This document shows positions 18,450 through 27,309 of a DNA stretch of 64,000 nt, piece after piece (position 1 is the first letter of the stretch; the number at the start of each line of letters is the position of its first letter). The DNA comes from Dyella ginsengisoli LA-4. GTDB lineage: Bacteria > Pseudomonadota > Gammaproteobacteria > Xanthomonadales > Rhodanobacteraceae. Location: contig NZ_AMSF01000088.1 of assembly GCF_000334915.1 (NCBI RefSeq), positions 58,131-122,130 of the forward strand, read 5' to 3'. The notes beneath the pieces are model-generated. The model made no database searches and was not told where the DNA came from. It saw only the letters and a list, made by a program, of their open reading frames with translations. Both the position numbers and the translations under genes were made by a program.

Positions 18450-21400
18450 TCAGGCGGTGCCGTGGCGGGCCTGGGCCAGTTCGCGCTGTTCGCGGCGATG
18501 CTTCAGCCAGTCGGAGAAGCGCTCCATGTACAGGTAGATCACCGGGGTGGTGTACAGCGTCACCAGCTGCGACAGCAGCAGACCGCCGACGATCGAGACG
18601 CCCAGCGGCTGGCGCAGCTCCGAACCGATGCCGGTACCCAGCGCCAGCGGCAGCGCGCCGAGCATCGCCGCCGCCGTGGTCATCATGATCGGGCGGAAGC
18701 GCAGCAGGCAGGCGCGGCGGATCGCGTCGTGCGGTGACAATCCCTCGCGCTGCGCCTCGATCGCGAAGTCGATCATCATGATCGCGTTCTTCTTGACGAT
18801 GCCGATCAGCAGCACGATGCCGACGATGCCGTCCACCGACAGGCTGAAGCCGCACAGGATCAACGCCAGCAGCGCACCCACGCCAGCGGGCGGCAACGTG
18901 GAGATGATCGTGATCGGGTGGATGTAGCTCTCGTACAGCACGCCCAGCACGATGTAGATCACGATCACCGAGGCAAGCAGCAGCAGCACCTCGTCACCCA
19001 GCGAGGAGGAGAACTCCGCCGCCTTGCCGACGAACTCGCCACGCACCTGCGGTGGCAGGTTCTGCTGCTTGACCGCCTGGTTGATCGCATCGACCGCCTG
19101 CGACAAGGAGTAGCCGGGCGCCAGGTTGAAAGAGATGGTCACCGCCGGCAGCTGCTGCTGGTGACTCACCACCAGGGGCGCATTGGTGTACTCGGCAGTC
19201 GCCAGCGAGGAGATCGGAATGCTGCCGCCGGCGCCGACCTGGAAGCCGACGTTGCCGGTGTTGCCGATGCCCGACGGCGTGGCCGAGTTGCTCGAGGTGA
19301 GCTGGCCGAAGCTGGTGGCGTTGGAACCGGTCAGCGCACCGTTGCCGTTGCCGCGCACGGTGAGCTTGTTGAGCAGGTCGGTGGTGTTGCGGAACTGTGG
19401 CGCCACCTCCAGCACCACGCGGTACTGGTTGAGCTGGGTGAAGATGGTCGAGATCTGGCGCTGGCCGAACGCGTCGTAAAGCGTGTCGTCGATGGTCTGC
19501 ACCGGCACGCCGAGGCGGCTGGCCTTGTCGCGGTCGATGGTCAGCTTCAACGCATTGCCGGAGTCGGCCAGGTTGTTGTCCACGTCGGCCAGCGCAGGCA
19601 GCTGGCGCAGCGCCTGGGTCAGCTTCTCGGCGTAGCCGGACAGCTCCGAGGCATTCACGTCGGACAGCGAGTACTGGTACTCGGTGGCCGAGACGCGGCT
19701 GTCCAGCGTGACGTCCTGCACCGGCTTGAGGTAGAGCGCCACGCCCGGGATATTGGCCACGGCGGCCTGCAGGCTGGGCAACACCTTGTCCAGGCCGCCG
19801 CGCTCGGAGCGATCCTTCAGCACGATCGACAGCTGGCCCTGGTTGAGCGTGGGGTTGATCGAGCCGGCGCCGATGAAGGCCGCCACGCCGGTCACGGCCG
19901 GGTTCTTGCGCAGCGCGTCGGCCACCGCCTTGGTGCGCGCCTCCATCTGCGGGAACGCGATGTTCTCGTCGGCCTGCACCACACCGGTGATCAGGCCGGT
20001 GTCCTGCTCGGGCAGCAGGCCCTTGGGGATGGCGATGTACAGGAACACGGTGAGCACCACGGCAGCACCCGCCACCAGCATGGTCAGCCGGCGATGGTCG
20101 AGTACCCAGTCCAGCGTGCTGGCATAGAGATCCACCGTGCGCGTCCACAGGTCGCGCTTGCCGCCGGCGGCATGGCGCTCGTGGCTGTCGTCGCCCGGCG
20201 GCAGCTGGTCGGGCTTGAGCAGGTAGGCGCACATCATCGGCGTCAGCGTCAGTGACACCAGCATCGAGATCGTCACCGCGATGGTCAGCACCCAGGCGAA
20301 CTCGTGGAACAGCCGGCCGGTGACGCCGGGCATCAGCAGCAGCGGCAGGAACACGGCCACCAGCGACACGGTCAGCGACAGCACGGTGAAGCCGATCTCC
20401 TTCGCGCCGATCTCGGCCGCCTCCCTGCCGCTCTTGCCCTGCTCGATGTAGCGCACGATGTTCTCGATCATCACGATCGCATCGTCCACCACGAAGCCGG
20501 TGGCCACGGTGAGCGCCATCAACGAGAGGTTGTCCAGCGACATGCCGGCGAACGACATCACGCCGAACGTGCCCATCAGCGACAGCGGCACCGCCACCGA
20601 GGGGATGATCGTCGCCCACAGCCGGCGCAGGAACACGAAGATCACCGCCACCACCAGGAAGATGGTCAGGATCAGGGTGAACTGCACGTCGTGCACCGAG
20701 GCGCGGATGGTGATGGTGCGGTCGGCGAACACGTCCAGGTGCACGTCGGCCGGCAGCACCGCCTTGAGCGAGGGCAGCGTCGCGCGGATCTGCTCCACCG
20801 TCTTGACGATGTTCGCGCCGGGCTGGCGGCGGATGTCCAGCAGCACCGCCGGCTTGCCGTTGGCCCAGGCGGCGAGCTGGTCGTTCTCCACGCCGTCGAC
20901 CACCTTGGCCACGTCGGACAGACGCACCGGCGCGCCGTTCCTGTAGCTGATGATGGTGTTCTTGTACTGCTGCGCGTCGACCAGCTGGTCGTTGGTGCCG
21001 ATCGAGTAGCTCTGCGTCTTGCCGTTGAGCGTGCCCTTGGGTGCGTTGACGTTGGCCTGGCTGAGCGCGCTGCGCACGTCCTCCATGGTCAGGCCGAGGT
21101 TGGACAGCTGTGCCGGATTCACCTGCACGCGCACCGCCGGGCGCACGTTGCCGGCGATCGACACCAGGCCCACGCCCTGCACCTGCGACAGCTTCTGGGC
21201 AATGATCGAATCGGCCAGGTCGTTCACCTCGCGCAGCTGGCGGCTGTCGGAGGTGAGCATCAGGGTGAGGATCGGCGCGTCGGCCGGGTTCACGCGGTTG
21301 TACACCGGCGGATACGGCAGGTTGTTCGGCAGCGTGCCCTTGGAGGTGCTGATCGCCGCCTGCACGTCCTGCGCCGCGATGTCGATGTCGCGGTCCATGT

Positions 21401-21686
21401 TGAACTGCAGCACGATCGTCGACAGGCCGGCGGACGAGTCGGAACTCATCATCGCCAGCCCGGAGATCTGCCCGAACTGCCGCTCCAGCGGCGTGGTGAC
21501 CAGCGCCGCCATGGTGGCCGCGCTGGCGCCGGGATACTGCGTGGTGACGACCAGGCTGGGCGCGTCGATTTCAGGCAGTGCCGACACCGGCAGCTGGCGG
21601 TAGCCGAGCACGCCCAGCAGCAGCACCGCCACCATCAGCAGCGAGGTGGCGATCGGGCGTCGGATGAAGAGCGATGAGAATCCCAT
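18450..21686 (-). CDS. muxB: RND multidrug efflux pump, MuxB/MdtB type
   Basis: Second RND pump subunit, 1078 residues from the start at 21686 (MGFSSLFIRRPIATSLL); the upstream in-frame ATG would add a non-homologous leader. It carries the family signatures FVVDDAIVMIENIVRYIE and IGIVKKNAIMMIDFAIE, and periplasmic-loop sequence such as PVQTIDDTLYDAFGQRQISTI. A Gly/Asn/Ser-rich insertion near residues 775-830 (GNGNGALTGSNATSFGQ) is longer than I expect for MdtB and is probably a surface loop. It lies between the muxA adaptor and muxC. Confidence 0.9.
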   Translation of the reverse strand: MGFSSLFIRRPIATSLLMVAVLLLGVLGYRQLPVSALPEIDAPSLVVTTQYPGASAATMAALVTTPLERQFGQISGLAMMSSDSSAGLSTIVLQFNMDRDIDIAAQDVQAAISTSKGTLPNNLPYPPVYNRVNPADAPILTLMLTSDSRQLREVNDLADSIIAQKLSQVQGVGLVSIAGNVRPAVRVQVNPAQLSNLGLTMEDVRSALSQANVNAPKGTLNGKTQSYSIGTNDQLVDAQQYKNTIISYRNGAPVRLSDVAKVVDGVENDQLAAWANGKPAVLLDIRRQPGANIVKTVEQIRATLPSLKAVLPADVHLDVFADRTITIRASVHDVQFTLILTIFLVVAVIFVFLRRLWATIIPSVAVPLSLMGTFGVMSFAGMSLDNLSLMALTVATGFVVDDAIVMIENIVRYIEQGKSGREAAEIGAKEIGFTVLSLTVSLVAVFLPLLLMPGVTGRLFHEFAWVLTIAVTISMLVSLTLTPMMCAYLLKPDQLPPGDDSHERHAAGGKRDLWTRTVDLYASTLDWVLDHRRLTMLVAGAAVVLTVFLYIAIPKGLLPEQDTGLITGVVQADENIAFPQMEARTKAVADALRKNPAVTGVAAFIGAGSINPTLNQGQLSIVLKDRSERGGLDKVLPSLQAAVANIPGVALYLKPVQDVTLDSRVSATEYQYSLSDVNASELSGYAEKLTQALRQLPALADVDNNLADSGNALKLTIDRDKASRLGVPVQTIDDTLYDAFGQRQISTIFTQLNQYRVVLEVAPQFRNTTDLLNKLTVRGNGNGALTGSNATSFGQLTSSNSATPSGIGNTGNVGFQVGAGGSIPISSLATAEYTNAPLVVSHQQQLPAVTISFNLAPGYSLSQAVDAINQAVKQQNLPPQVRGEFVGKAAEFSSSLGDEVLLLLASVIVIYIVLGVLYESYIHPITIISTLPPAGVGALLALILCGFSLSVDGIVGIVLLIGIVKKNAIMMIDFAIEAQREGLSPHDAIRRACLLRFRPIMMTTAAAMLGALPLALGTGIGSELRQPLGVSIVGGLLLSQLVTLYTTPVIYLYMERFSDWLKHRREQRELAQARHGTA

Positions 21687-21800
21687 GGTGTCCTGGTCTG
21701 CCGTCAGTGGCGGGGCCCCGGCCCCGCCCTCGGTGGATGCAAAGGTGCCTGGCACCCTCGCGCCGCAGCCGGCTCCGCCGGCCACGGCAATCGATCAAGG

Positions 21801-23057
21801 TCAGCCGCGGCGACCGCGGCGGCCGCCGTCCTTCGCGCCCTGCGCCGCCTTCTTCAGCTCGGCCTCGGTCGGCGCCGCGGGCACCTCGCCCGGCTTGAGC
21901 GCCTTGACCTTGCTGCCGGGCTTGAGGCGGAACTGGCCCTCGGTCACCACCTGCTCGGCGGCCTTCAGCCCCTGGGTGACCATCACATGGGTATCGCCCA
22001 CTTCCTGGCCGGTGGTCACCGGCTGCATCTTCACCGTGCTGTCCGGCTGCAGCAGGTACACGTAGTCGCCGTCCGGCCCGCGCTGCACCGCCTGCGACGG
22101 GATCACCAGACCACCCTGCACCGTGTTCACCTTCAGCCGCACGTTGACGAACTGGCCCGGGAACAGGGCGTTCTCGTCGTTGGGGAACTCGGCCTTCAGG
22201 TTGAAGGTGCCGGTGCTGGTGTCGATCTGGTTGTTGATCACCTTCAGCACGCCCTTGCCGGCAATGACCTTGCTGCCGGCGCTGTCCAGCGCCGCCACCT
22301 CCAGCGGCTCGCCGCGGGCCTGCGAGCTGCGCACCAGCTCCACGTTCTGCTCCGGCAGCGGGAAGATCACGTTGATCGGATGCACCTCGGTCAGGGTGAC
22401 GATGCTCGAGCTGGTGGTGACGATGTTGCCCGGATCCACGCCGCGGATGCCGGCCAGGCCGGTGATCGGCGCGATCACCTTGGTGTAGCCCAGCTGCACC
22501 TTGGCGTCGTTGATGCTGGCTTCGTCGGCGGCCACCGCGGCCTCGTACTGGCTGACGGTGTTGCGCAGCGTGTCCATATCCTGCTTGGAGATGTAGCCCT
22601 GCTTGACCAGATCCTGGCTGCGCGCGAGGTTGCTGCGCGCGGTGGACAGCTGCGCGGCATCCTGGCCCTTGCGTGCAACGGCCTGGTCATAGGCGGCCTG
22701 CAGCGAGCGCGGATCGATCTCGGCCAGCACCTCGCCCTTGTGCACTTCCTGGCCCTCGGTGAAGTTCAGCCTCATCAGCAGGCCACCGACCTGCGGGCTG
22801 ACGGTCACCGTGTTGAGCGCCTGCACCGTGCCCAGCGCGGTGAGGTAGACCGGCACGTTCTGCACGGCGACCGGCTCGACCGTCACCGGCACCGGCTCGT
22901 CCTTGCCCTTGCCCTCGCCCGGTGCACCCGACTGGCCGGACGACGCGCCGGCTTGGCTGCGCCCCGCGGCGCCAGGCTTGTGCATGAGGCGAAGACCGAC
23001 CGCGCCCACCACGAGCACGGCGACGACGATCAGCGCGATCTTCCAAAAACGCGACAT
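21801..23057 (-). CDS. muxA: RND efflux periplasmic adaptor, MuxA/MdtA type
   Basis: Membrane-fusion (HlyD/AcrA-like) protein of 418 residues, started at 23057 (MSRFWKIALIVVAVLVVG). One N-terminal membrane anchor is followed by a Gly/Ser-rich linker, a lipoyl half-domain with TVSPQVGGLL, a helical hairpin (residues about 125-185) and beta-barrel segments (IAPITGLAGIRGVDPGNIV). The tail is basic (RRGRRG). First gene of the efflux set. Its upstream region is shared with the oppositely directed cytochrome gene. Confidence 0.9.
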   Translation of the reverse strand: MSRFWKIALIVVAVLVVGAVGLRLMHKPGAAGRSQAGASSGQSGAPGEGKGKDEPVPVTVEPVAVQNVPVYLTALGTVQALNTVTVSPQVGGLLMRLNFTEGQEVHKGEVLAEIDPRSLQAAYDQAVARKGQDAAQLSTARSNLARSQDLVKQGYISKQDMDTLRNTVSQYEAAVAADEASINDAKVQLGYTKVIAPITGLAGIRGVDPGNIVTTSSSIVTLTEVHPINVIFPLPEQNVELVRSSQARGEPLEVAALDSAGSKVIAGKGVLKVINNQIDTSTGTFNLKAEFPNDENALFPGQFVNVRLKVNTVQGGLVIPSQAVQRGPDGDYVYLLQPDSTVKMQPVTTGQEVGDTHVMVTQGLKAAEQVVTEGQFRLKPGSKVKALKPGEVPAAPTEAELKKAAQGAKDGGRRGRRG

Positions 23058-23421
23058 GTGAAACTCCCGGGTTCGGACGGCGAGGCTGGGGGCCCTGCGC
23101 GCAAGGAGCGCGCCCTGCCTTGGGTTGTGGCTGGGAAAAGGATAGGTGCACTGCAACGAGACCGGACACTGCCGGTTGACATGGTCGAGGTATGACCGAT
23201 GGCAGGGTGGAGGGTTCGCGGGGTGAGTGCCACGCCGCGCCGCAGCAGGCGCAAGATACCGCGCGCCGCCAGCCGCCGCCACGTGGACGCGCTGAAAGTT
23301 GGCCGGGGCTTCGTCTATACTCCCGCGGTTGCCACCGAACCGGGTCCGACGGGGACCCGCGGTGTCGCGCCGGGGGATTCATGGTGGCCCCGCGGCTCCT
23401 CCCATCGACTGGAGTACGTTC
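23058..23421. promoter_or_regulatory. Divergent intergenic region between muxA and the cytochrome c gene
   Basis: These 364 bases contain no gene I can support. On the + strand a plausible sigma-70 promoter for the cytochrome gene is CTGAAA (23292-23297), an 18-base spacer and TATACT (23316-23321), giving a leader of about 95 bases before the GTG at 23422. I see no clear -35/-10 pair for muxA on the other strand, and no obvious repressor palindrome. Confidence 0.45.
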
Positions 23422-23955
23422 GTGAGCGGTTCCCTGAGCAAATCCGATCAGAGCTTCATGCGCCAGTTCTCCTGGCTGATCGCAGGCCTGGCTGTGCTGA
23501 CCGTGTTGCTGATCACCCTGGGCTGGACGATCTACAACCACGAACCGAAGGAAACCAACCCGGTCGCCGCCAAGCAGCTCGCCGCGCGCATCGCGCCGGT
23601 CGGCGCGGTCTACTCGGGCAATACCGGCCGCGCGGCGATCGCCGCCGCCGCGGAAGCCGCCGCCAAGGCGGCAGCCGCGCAGGTGGCCTACGGTGGCACC
23701 ACCGATGGCAAGACCATCTACGAGAACCTCTGCCACAGCTGCCACACCGCCGGCGTCGCCGGTGCACCCAAGCTGGGCGACAAGGCCGCCTGGGCGCCGC
23801 GACTGGCCCAGGGCATGGCCACGCTGATCAAGCATGCGACCGAGGGCTACCACGGCCCGGACGGCAACTTCATGCCGCCCAAGGGCGGCAACCCGGCCCT
23901 GACCGACGCGCAGGTGAAGGCCGCGGTGACCTGGATCACCGATCAGGCCAAGTAG
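23422..23955 (+). CDS. Membrane-anchored cytochrome c5-like protein
   Basis: Periplasmic electron carrier, anchored to the inner membrane. The GTG at 23422 gives 177 residues and has GGAG at 23411 as a ribosome-binding site; ATG 23458 is a shorter alternative. A membrane helix near residues 17-37 is followed by an Ala-rich linker (about 70-95) and a class I cytochrome c domain with the haem site CHSCH near residue 105 and an axial Met in NFMPPKGG. The domain resembles cytochrome c5 proteins. A strong terminator follows at once, so the gene is probably monocistronic. Confidence 0.85.
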   Translation: MSGSLSKSDQSFMRQFSWLIAGLAVLTVLLITLGWTIYNHEPKETNPVAAKQLAARIAPVGAVYSGNTGRAAIAAAAEAAAKAAAAQVAYGGTTDGKTIYENLCHSCHTAGVAGAPKLGDKAAWAPRLAQGMATLIKHATEGYHGPDGNFMPPKGGNPALTDAQVKAAVTWITDQAK

Positions 23956-23980
23956 GCCGCCCCCTTCCGGGATCGAAAGA

Positions 23981-24009
23981 ACGCCGCCCCGACCGGGCGG
24001 CGTTTTTTT
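23981..24009 (+). terminator. Rho-independent terminator after the cytochrome c gene
   Basis: Stem ACGCCGCCC/GGGCGGCGT followed by seven T residues, 26 bases after the cytochrome stop. Its 3' edge touches the stop of the convergent acpH gene. Confidence 0.85.
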
Positions 24010-24607
24010 ATGGAGCTTCGCCGCCCCGCCGCCCCGTCCAGTCCCGCGAGAAGTCCAGCAGGTCGGGGAAGAACGCCTCGAAATGGCCGGCCAGCACCAG
24101 GGCATTCGCCTGAAGCACGGGCAGGGCGTCGGCGAGCGGATTGTCACGGCGCAGGCGCTGGCCGATCCCCGCCAGTGCCCGCCCGACCACCTCCGGCCGC
24201 GCGTAGGTGGCCGGCAGGTCATTCACCTGCATGTAGGCGAGAAAGCGCGCCAGGCCGGGCGGCAGGCTCGCCCGGTGATCGACCAGCAACTGGCGCAGAC
24301 CGCCGGAGAACGCATCCAGCGGTGTCGACGACCATCGGTCGAAATCGCGCGCCAGCAGATGGTCGAACCACACGTCGAGCAGGATCCCCGCATAGCGCCG
24401 GAACGGCGGCTCCAGCCGCGCCTTGGCGGCCAGCACCTGCGGGTGCGCATCGGTATAGGCATCGATCGCCCGATGCAGGCGGATGCCGGCCGCGACCCCG
24501 GCCGGCCAGCCCGCCTCCGGTGCGCCGCGCACGAAGTCGCCGAGCATGCCGCCCAGGCGCAGCGCCTCGTCGTTACCGGCCAGCAGGGCGTGGGCAAGAT
24601 GGTTCAT
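24008..24607 (-). CDS. acpH: Acyl carrier protein phosphodiesterase
   Basis: AcpH/DUF479 family enzyme that removes the phosphopantetheine arm from holo-ACP. The start at 24607 gives 199 residues beginning MNHLAHALLAGNDEALRLGGMLGDFV, the family N-terminus. The conserved metal-binding pattern is visible: His and Asp in the first 30 residues, then LHRAIDAYTDAHP and the YAGILLDVWFDHLLA helix. Length is typical. It is convergent with the cytochrome gene and divergent from the hydrolase gene. Confidence 0.88.
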   Translation of the reverse strand: MNHLAHALLAGNDEALRLGGMLGDFVRGAPEAGWPAGVAAGIRLHRAIDAYTDAHPQVLAAKARLEPPFRRYAGILLDVWFDHLLARDFDRWSSTPLDAFSGGLRQLLVDHRASLPPGLARFLAYMQVNDLPATYARPEVVGRALAGIGQRLRRDNPLADALPVLQANALVLAGHFEAFFPDLLDFSRDWTGRRGGEAP

Positions 24608-24659
24608 CGCCTGACCCAGATGCGGCCGCCGCGGACGGGGGACAAGCCGCGCGGTTATC

Positions 24660-25355
24660 ATGGTACGGATGAACATCGCCGCCCTGCCCCACGATCCGGC
24701 CCGATTTCCCGACGAGGCCGCCAGCTTCATGCTCACCGGCCCGGCCGGCGAGCTGGAAACCATCACCGACCTTGCCGAGCGCCCGGGTGCCCGCCGCGGC
24801 GTCGCCGTGATCTGCCACCCCAACCCGGTGCAGGGCGGCACCATGCACAACAAGGTGGTGACCATGGTCGAGCGCGCGCTGCGCGAATCCGGCCTGGACA
24901 CGGTGCGCTTCAATTTCCGCGGCACCGGCGCCTCGGAAGGCCAGTACGACGAAGGCAACGGCGAAGGCGACGACCTGGCTGCGGTGGTCGACTGGGTGCG
25001 CCGCGTGCGCCCCGGTGAAGACCTGTGGCTGGCCGGCTTCTCGTTCGGCAGCTACGTCACCATCCGCAACGCGGTCCGGTTGGGTGCGCACGCCCTGATC
25101 AGCATCGCACCGCCGGCCGGGCGCTGGCCGTTCGACGGCTTCGAGATCCCGCGCTGCCCGTGGCTGGTGGTGATGGGCGAGGAAGACGAGGTGGTCGAGC
25201 CGCAGGCGGTGTTCGACTGGATCGATAGCCTCGAGGTGAAGCCGGAGCTGGTACGCATGCCGGAAACCGGGCACTTCTTCCACCGCCGCCTGATGGACCT
25301 GCGCGGCGCGGTGAAGGCCGCCGCGCGCCGCTGGCTGCCGCCCGAACGCCACTGA
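24660..25355 (+). CDS. Alpha/beta hydrolase
   Basis: Serine hydrolase-like protein of 231 residues. It has an oxyanion segment HPNPVQGGTMHNKV, the nucleophile elbow G-F-S-F-G-S with Ser at about residue 128, an Asp-bearing strand (MGEEDEVV) and a final His in ETGHFFH. These match a family of small cytoplasmic hydrolases whose substrates are unknown. The start may be 24660 or the ATG at 24669. The next gene, zapE, begins 12 bases after the stop, so the two are likely co-transcribed. Confidence 0.8.
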   Translation: MVRMNIAALPHDPARFPDEAASFMLTGPAGELETITDLAERPGARRGVAVICHPNPVQGGTMHNKVVTMVERALRESGLDTVRFNFRGTGASEGQYDEGNGEGDDLAAVVDWVRRVRPGEDLWLAGFSFGSYVTIRNAVRLGAHALISIAPPAGRWPFDGFEIPRCPWLVVMGEEDEVVEPQAVFDWIDSLEVKPELVRMPETGHFFHRRLMDLRGAVKAAARRWLPPERH

Positions 25356-25367
25356 GTCCGACCGCCG

Positions 25368-26483
25368 ATGAGTGACACCATCGCCGGCGCGCCCAGCGCG
25401 CGCTACCACGAGGGCGTGATCGCGCACCGCTGGGAAAGCGACCCGGCGCAGCTCGCCGTGCTGCCCGAGTTCGACCGCATGCACGCCGCGCTCAGCGCGG
25501 CGCCGGAGAGCCCGGGCCTGTTCGGGCGGCTGAAGACCCTGCTCGGCAACGAGCCGGCCGCCCCGGTCCCGGGCCTGTACCTGTGGGGCAGCGTGGGGCG
25601 CGGCAAGACTTTCCTGATGGACCTGTTCGTGGCCAGCCTGCCGGCCGGCACCGCGCTGCGGCGGCACTTCCACCGCTTCATGGGCGAGGTGCACGCGGAG
25701 CTGCGCACGCTGGGCGAGCGGGCCGACCCGCTGGTCGAGGTCGCCGCGCGCATCGCCAGACGCTGCCGGGTGCTTTGCCTGGACGAATTCCTGGTCAGCG
25801 ACATCGGCGACGCGATGATCCTGGCCAACCTGCTGGACGCGCTGTTCGCCCGCGGCGTCAGCCTGGTCACCACCTCCAACACGGTGCCGGCGAAGCTGTA
25901 TCGCGACGGCCTGCAGCGTGCGCGATTCCTGCCGGCGATCGCCCTGCTGGAGAAGCACTGCCACGTGGTCGAGATGGTGTCGCCGCACGACTGGCGATTG
26001 CGCGCCCTGACCCAGGCGCCGGTGTACCTGACCCCACCGGGACCTGAAGCCGAACGTGCGCTGGCACGCATCTTCGCCAGCCAGGCGCAGGAAGACGCCG
26101 GGGAGGACACCCCGATCATGCTCAACGGCCGCGAGATCCCGGTGCGCCGCCGCGCCGAGGGCGTGCTGTGGTTCGCCTTCGACGCGCTGTGCGACGGGCC
26201 GCGCGCGGTGGCCGACTACATCGCGCTGGCGAAGTCCTCGGCCACGATCCTGGTCTCCAACGTGCCGCAGTTCACCATCTACAGCGAGGACGCGGCCAAG
26301 CGCTTCGTGCAGCTGGTGGACGAGTTCTACGACCGCCGCGTGAAACTGGTGCTCTCGGCCGCCGCGCCGATCACCGAGCTGTACGACGGCGAGCGCCTGC
26401 GCGCCGAGTTCGGCCGCACCGAGTCGCGGCTGATCGAGATGCAGAGCGAGGAATACCTCGCCGCCCCGCACCGCCCCGAATAA
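25368..26483 (+). CDS. zapE: Cell-division ATPase ZapE (AFG1-like)
   Basis: AFG1/ZapE ATPase of 371 residues. It has Walker A GSVGRGKT near residues 73-80, then FMDLFVASLP and RRHFHRFM, a Walker B-like CLDEFLVSD and the TTSNTVPAKLYRDGLQRARFLPAI motif, all typical for the family. In E. coli ZapE affects Z-ring constriction; that role is transferred by family membership. Length and motifs are intact. Confidence 0.92.
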   Translation: MSDTIAGAPSARYHEGVIAHRWESDPAQLAVLPEFDRMHAALSAAPESPGLFGRLKTLLGNEPAAPVPGLYLWGSVGRGKTFLMDLFVASLPAGTALRRHFHRFMGEVHAELRTLGERADPLVEVAARIARRCRVLCLDEFLVSDIGDAMILANLLDALFARGVSLVTTSNTVPAKLYRDGLQRARFLPAIALLEKHCHVVEMVSPHDWRLRALTQAPVYLTPPGPEAERALARIFASQAQEDAGEDTPIMLNGREIPVRRRAEGVLWFAFDALCDGPRAVADYIALAKSSATILVSNVPQFTIYSEDAAKRFVQLVDEFYDRRVKLVLSAAAPITELYDGERLRAEFGRTESRLIEMQSEEYLAAPHRPE

Positions 26484-26509
26484 AAAAACGGCCGCCATGC
26501 CGGCGGCCG
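26482..26509 (-). terminator. Terminator of ompW (- strand)
   Basis: Read on the - strand, the perfect stem CGGCCGCC/GGCGGCCG (loop of five) is followed by seven T residues. The A-run on the + strand overlaps the zapE stop codon. Confidence 0.8.
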
Positions 26510-26535
26510 CGGGAGGAAACGCCCGTGCGGCGGAC

Positions 26536-27162
26536 TCAGAAGCGGTAGCCCACGCTCACGCCGTAGATCCAGGGATTCACCTTCACCTCGCCGATGCCGG
26601 CGCCGTTGAGCTCGACCTTGCTCTTCCAGTCGAAGTAGCGCGCGTCGGCCCGCACGAACACGTTGTCGGTGGCGTACCAGTCCACGCCGAACTGGCCGAC
26701 GAAGCCGTCCGCGCCCTTCACGTTGAGCGAGGTGCCGGCGATCGGGCCGGTGGTGCGCTCACCGCTGACGTTGACGAAGCCGTAGCCCGCGCCGATGAAG
26801 GGACGCACGGGGCTGTCCGGCAGGAAGTGGTACTGCGCGGTGAGCAGGTAGGGCATGTGCTTGATGCTGGCCGACTTCGCCCCGTCGAGGCTCACGTCGT
26901 GCTTGAACTTGGTCAGCGGCAGCCAGGCTTCGGCGCTCCAGTTGGCGTCGAAGTTGTAGCCCACGGTCAGGGTCGGCTCGGAGTCGCTGTTGATGTCGCT
27001 GCGGAAGACCCCGGCCAGGGTGCCGTTGCCGCTCTTCGGGTTGACGTAGTGATAGCCGATCGCACCGTAGAAGCCGGCGCCCGGGGCCTGCTGCGCCTGG
27101 GCCACACCGGTGGCGGCCATCAGCAGGACACCGGTGAGGATTGCGGGAGAAGCGACTTTCAT
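26536..27162 (-). CDS. ompW: Outer-membrane protein OmpW
   Basis: Small eight-stranded outer-membrane beta barrel, 208 residues, with a signal peptide ending near AQAQ. The family pattern is clear: YHYVNPKSGNG near the N-terminus, SEPTLTVGYNFDANWSAE, YHFLPDSPVRPFIGAGYGF, and a terminal Phe (SVGYRF) needed for barrel assembly. Monocistronic, with its own terminator. OmpW is linked to small hydrophobic compounds and stress in other bacteria; nothing in the sequence shows its ligand here. Confidence 0.92.
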   Translation of the reverse strand: MKVASPAILTGVLLMAATGVAQAQQAPGAGFYGAIGYHYVNPKSGNGTLAGVFRSDINSDSEPTLTVGYNFDANWSAEAWLPLTKFKHDVSLDGAKSASIKHMPYLLTAQYHFLPDSPVRPFIGAGYGFVNVSGERTTGPIAGTSLNVKGADGFVGQFGVDWYATDNVFVRADARYFDWKSKVELNGAGIGEVKVNPWIYGVSVGYRF

Positions 27163-27309
27163 GGGGACTCTCCATGGAATGGGTGGGAAAGGACCGCCGG
27201 ATCTCCTTGTGATCCGGCCGCCTGCTTACGGACCACCCCGCCCAAAGGACTGAACCTGCGCTAAATTCACCTCATACGGGGCCGCGGGCGAGCAGGCGAG
27301 GGTGGACGA

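Noticed and set aside
16547..21677. Long + strand frames opposite the efflux pump genes
   Set aside because: They are mirror frames of muxC and muxB, full of Arg/His/Gln repeats and without hydrophobic segments or start signals.
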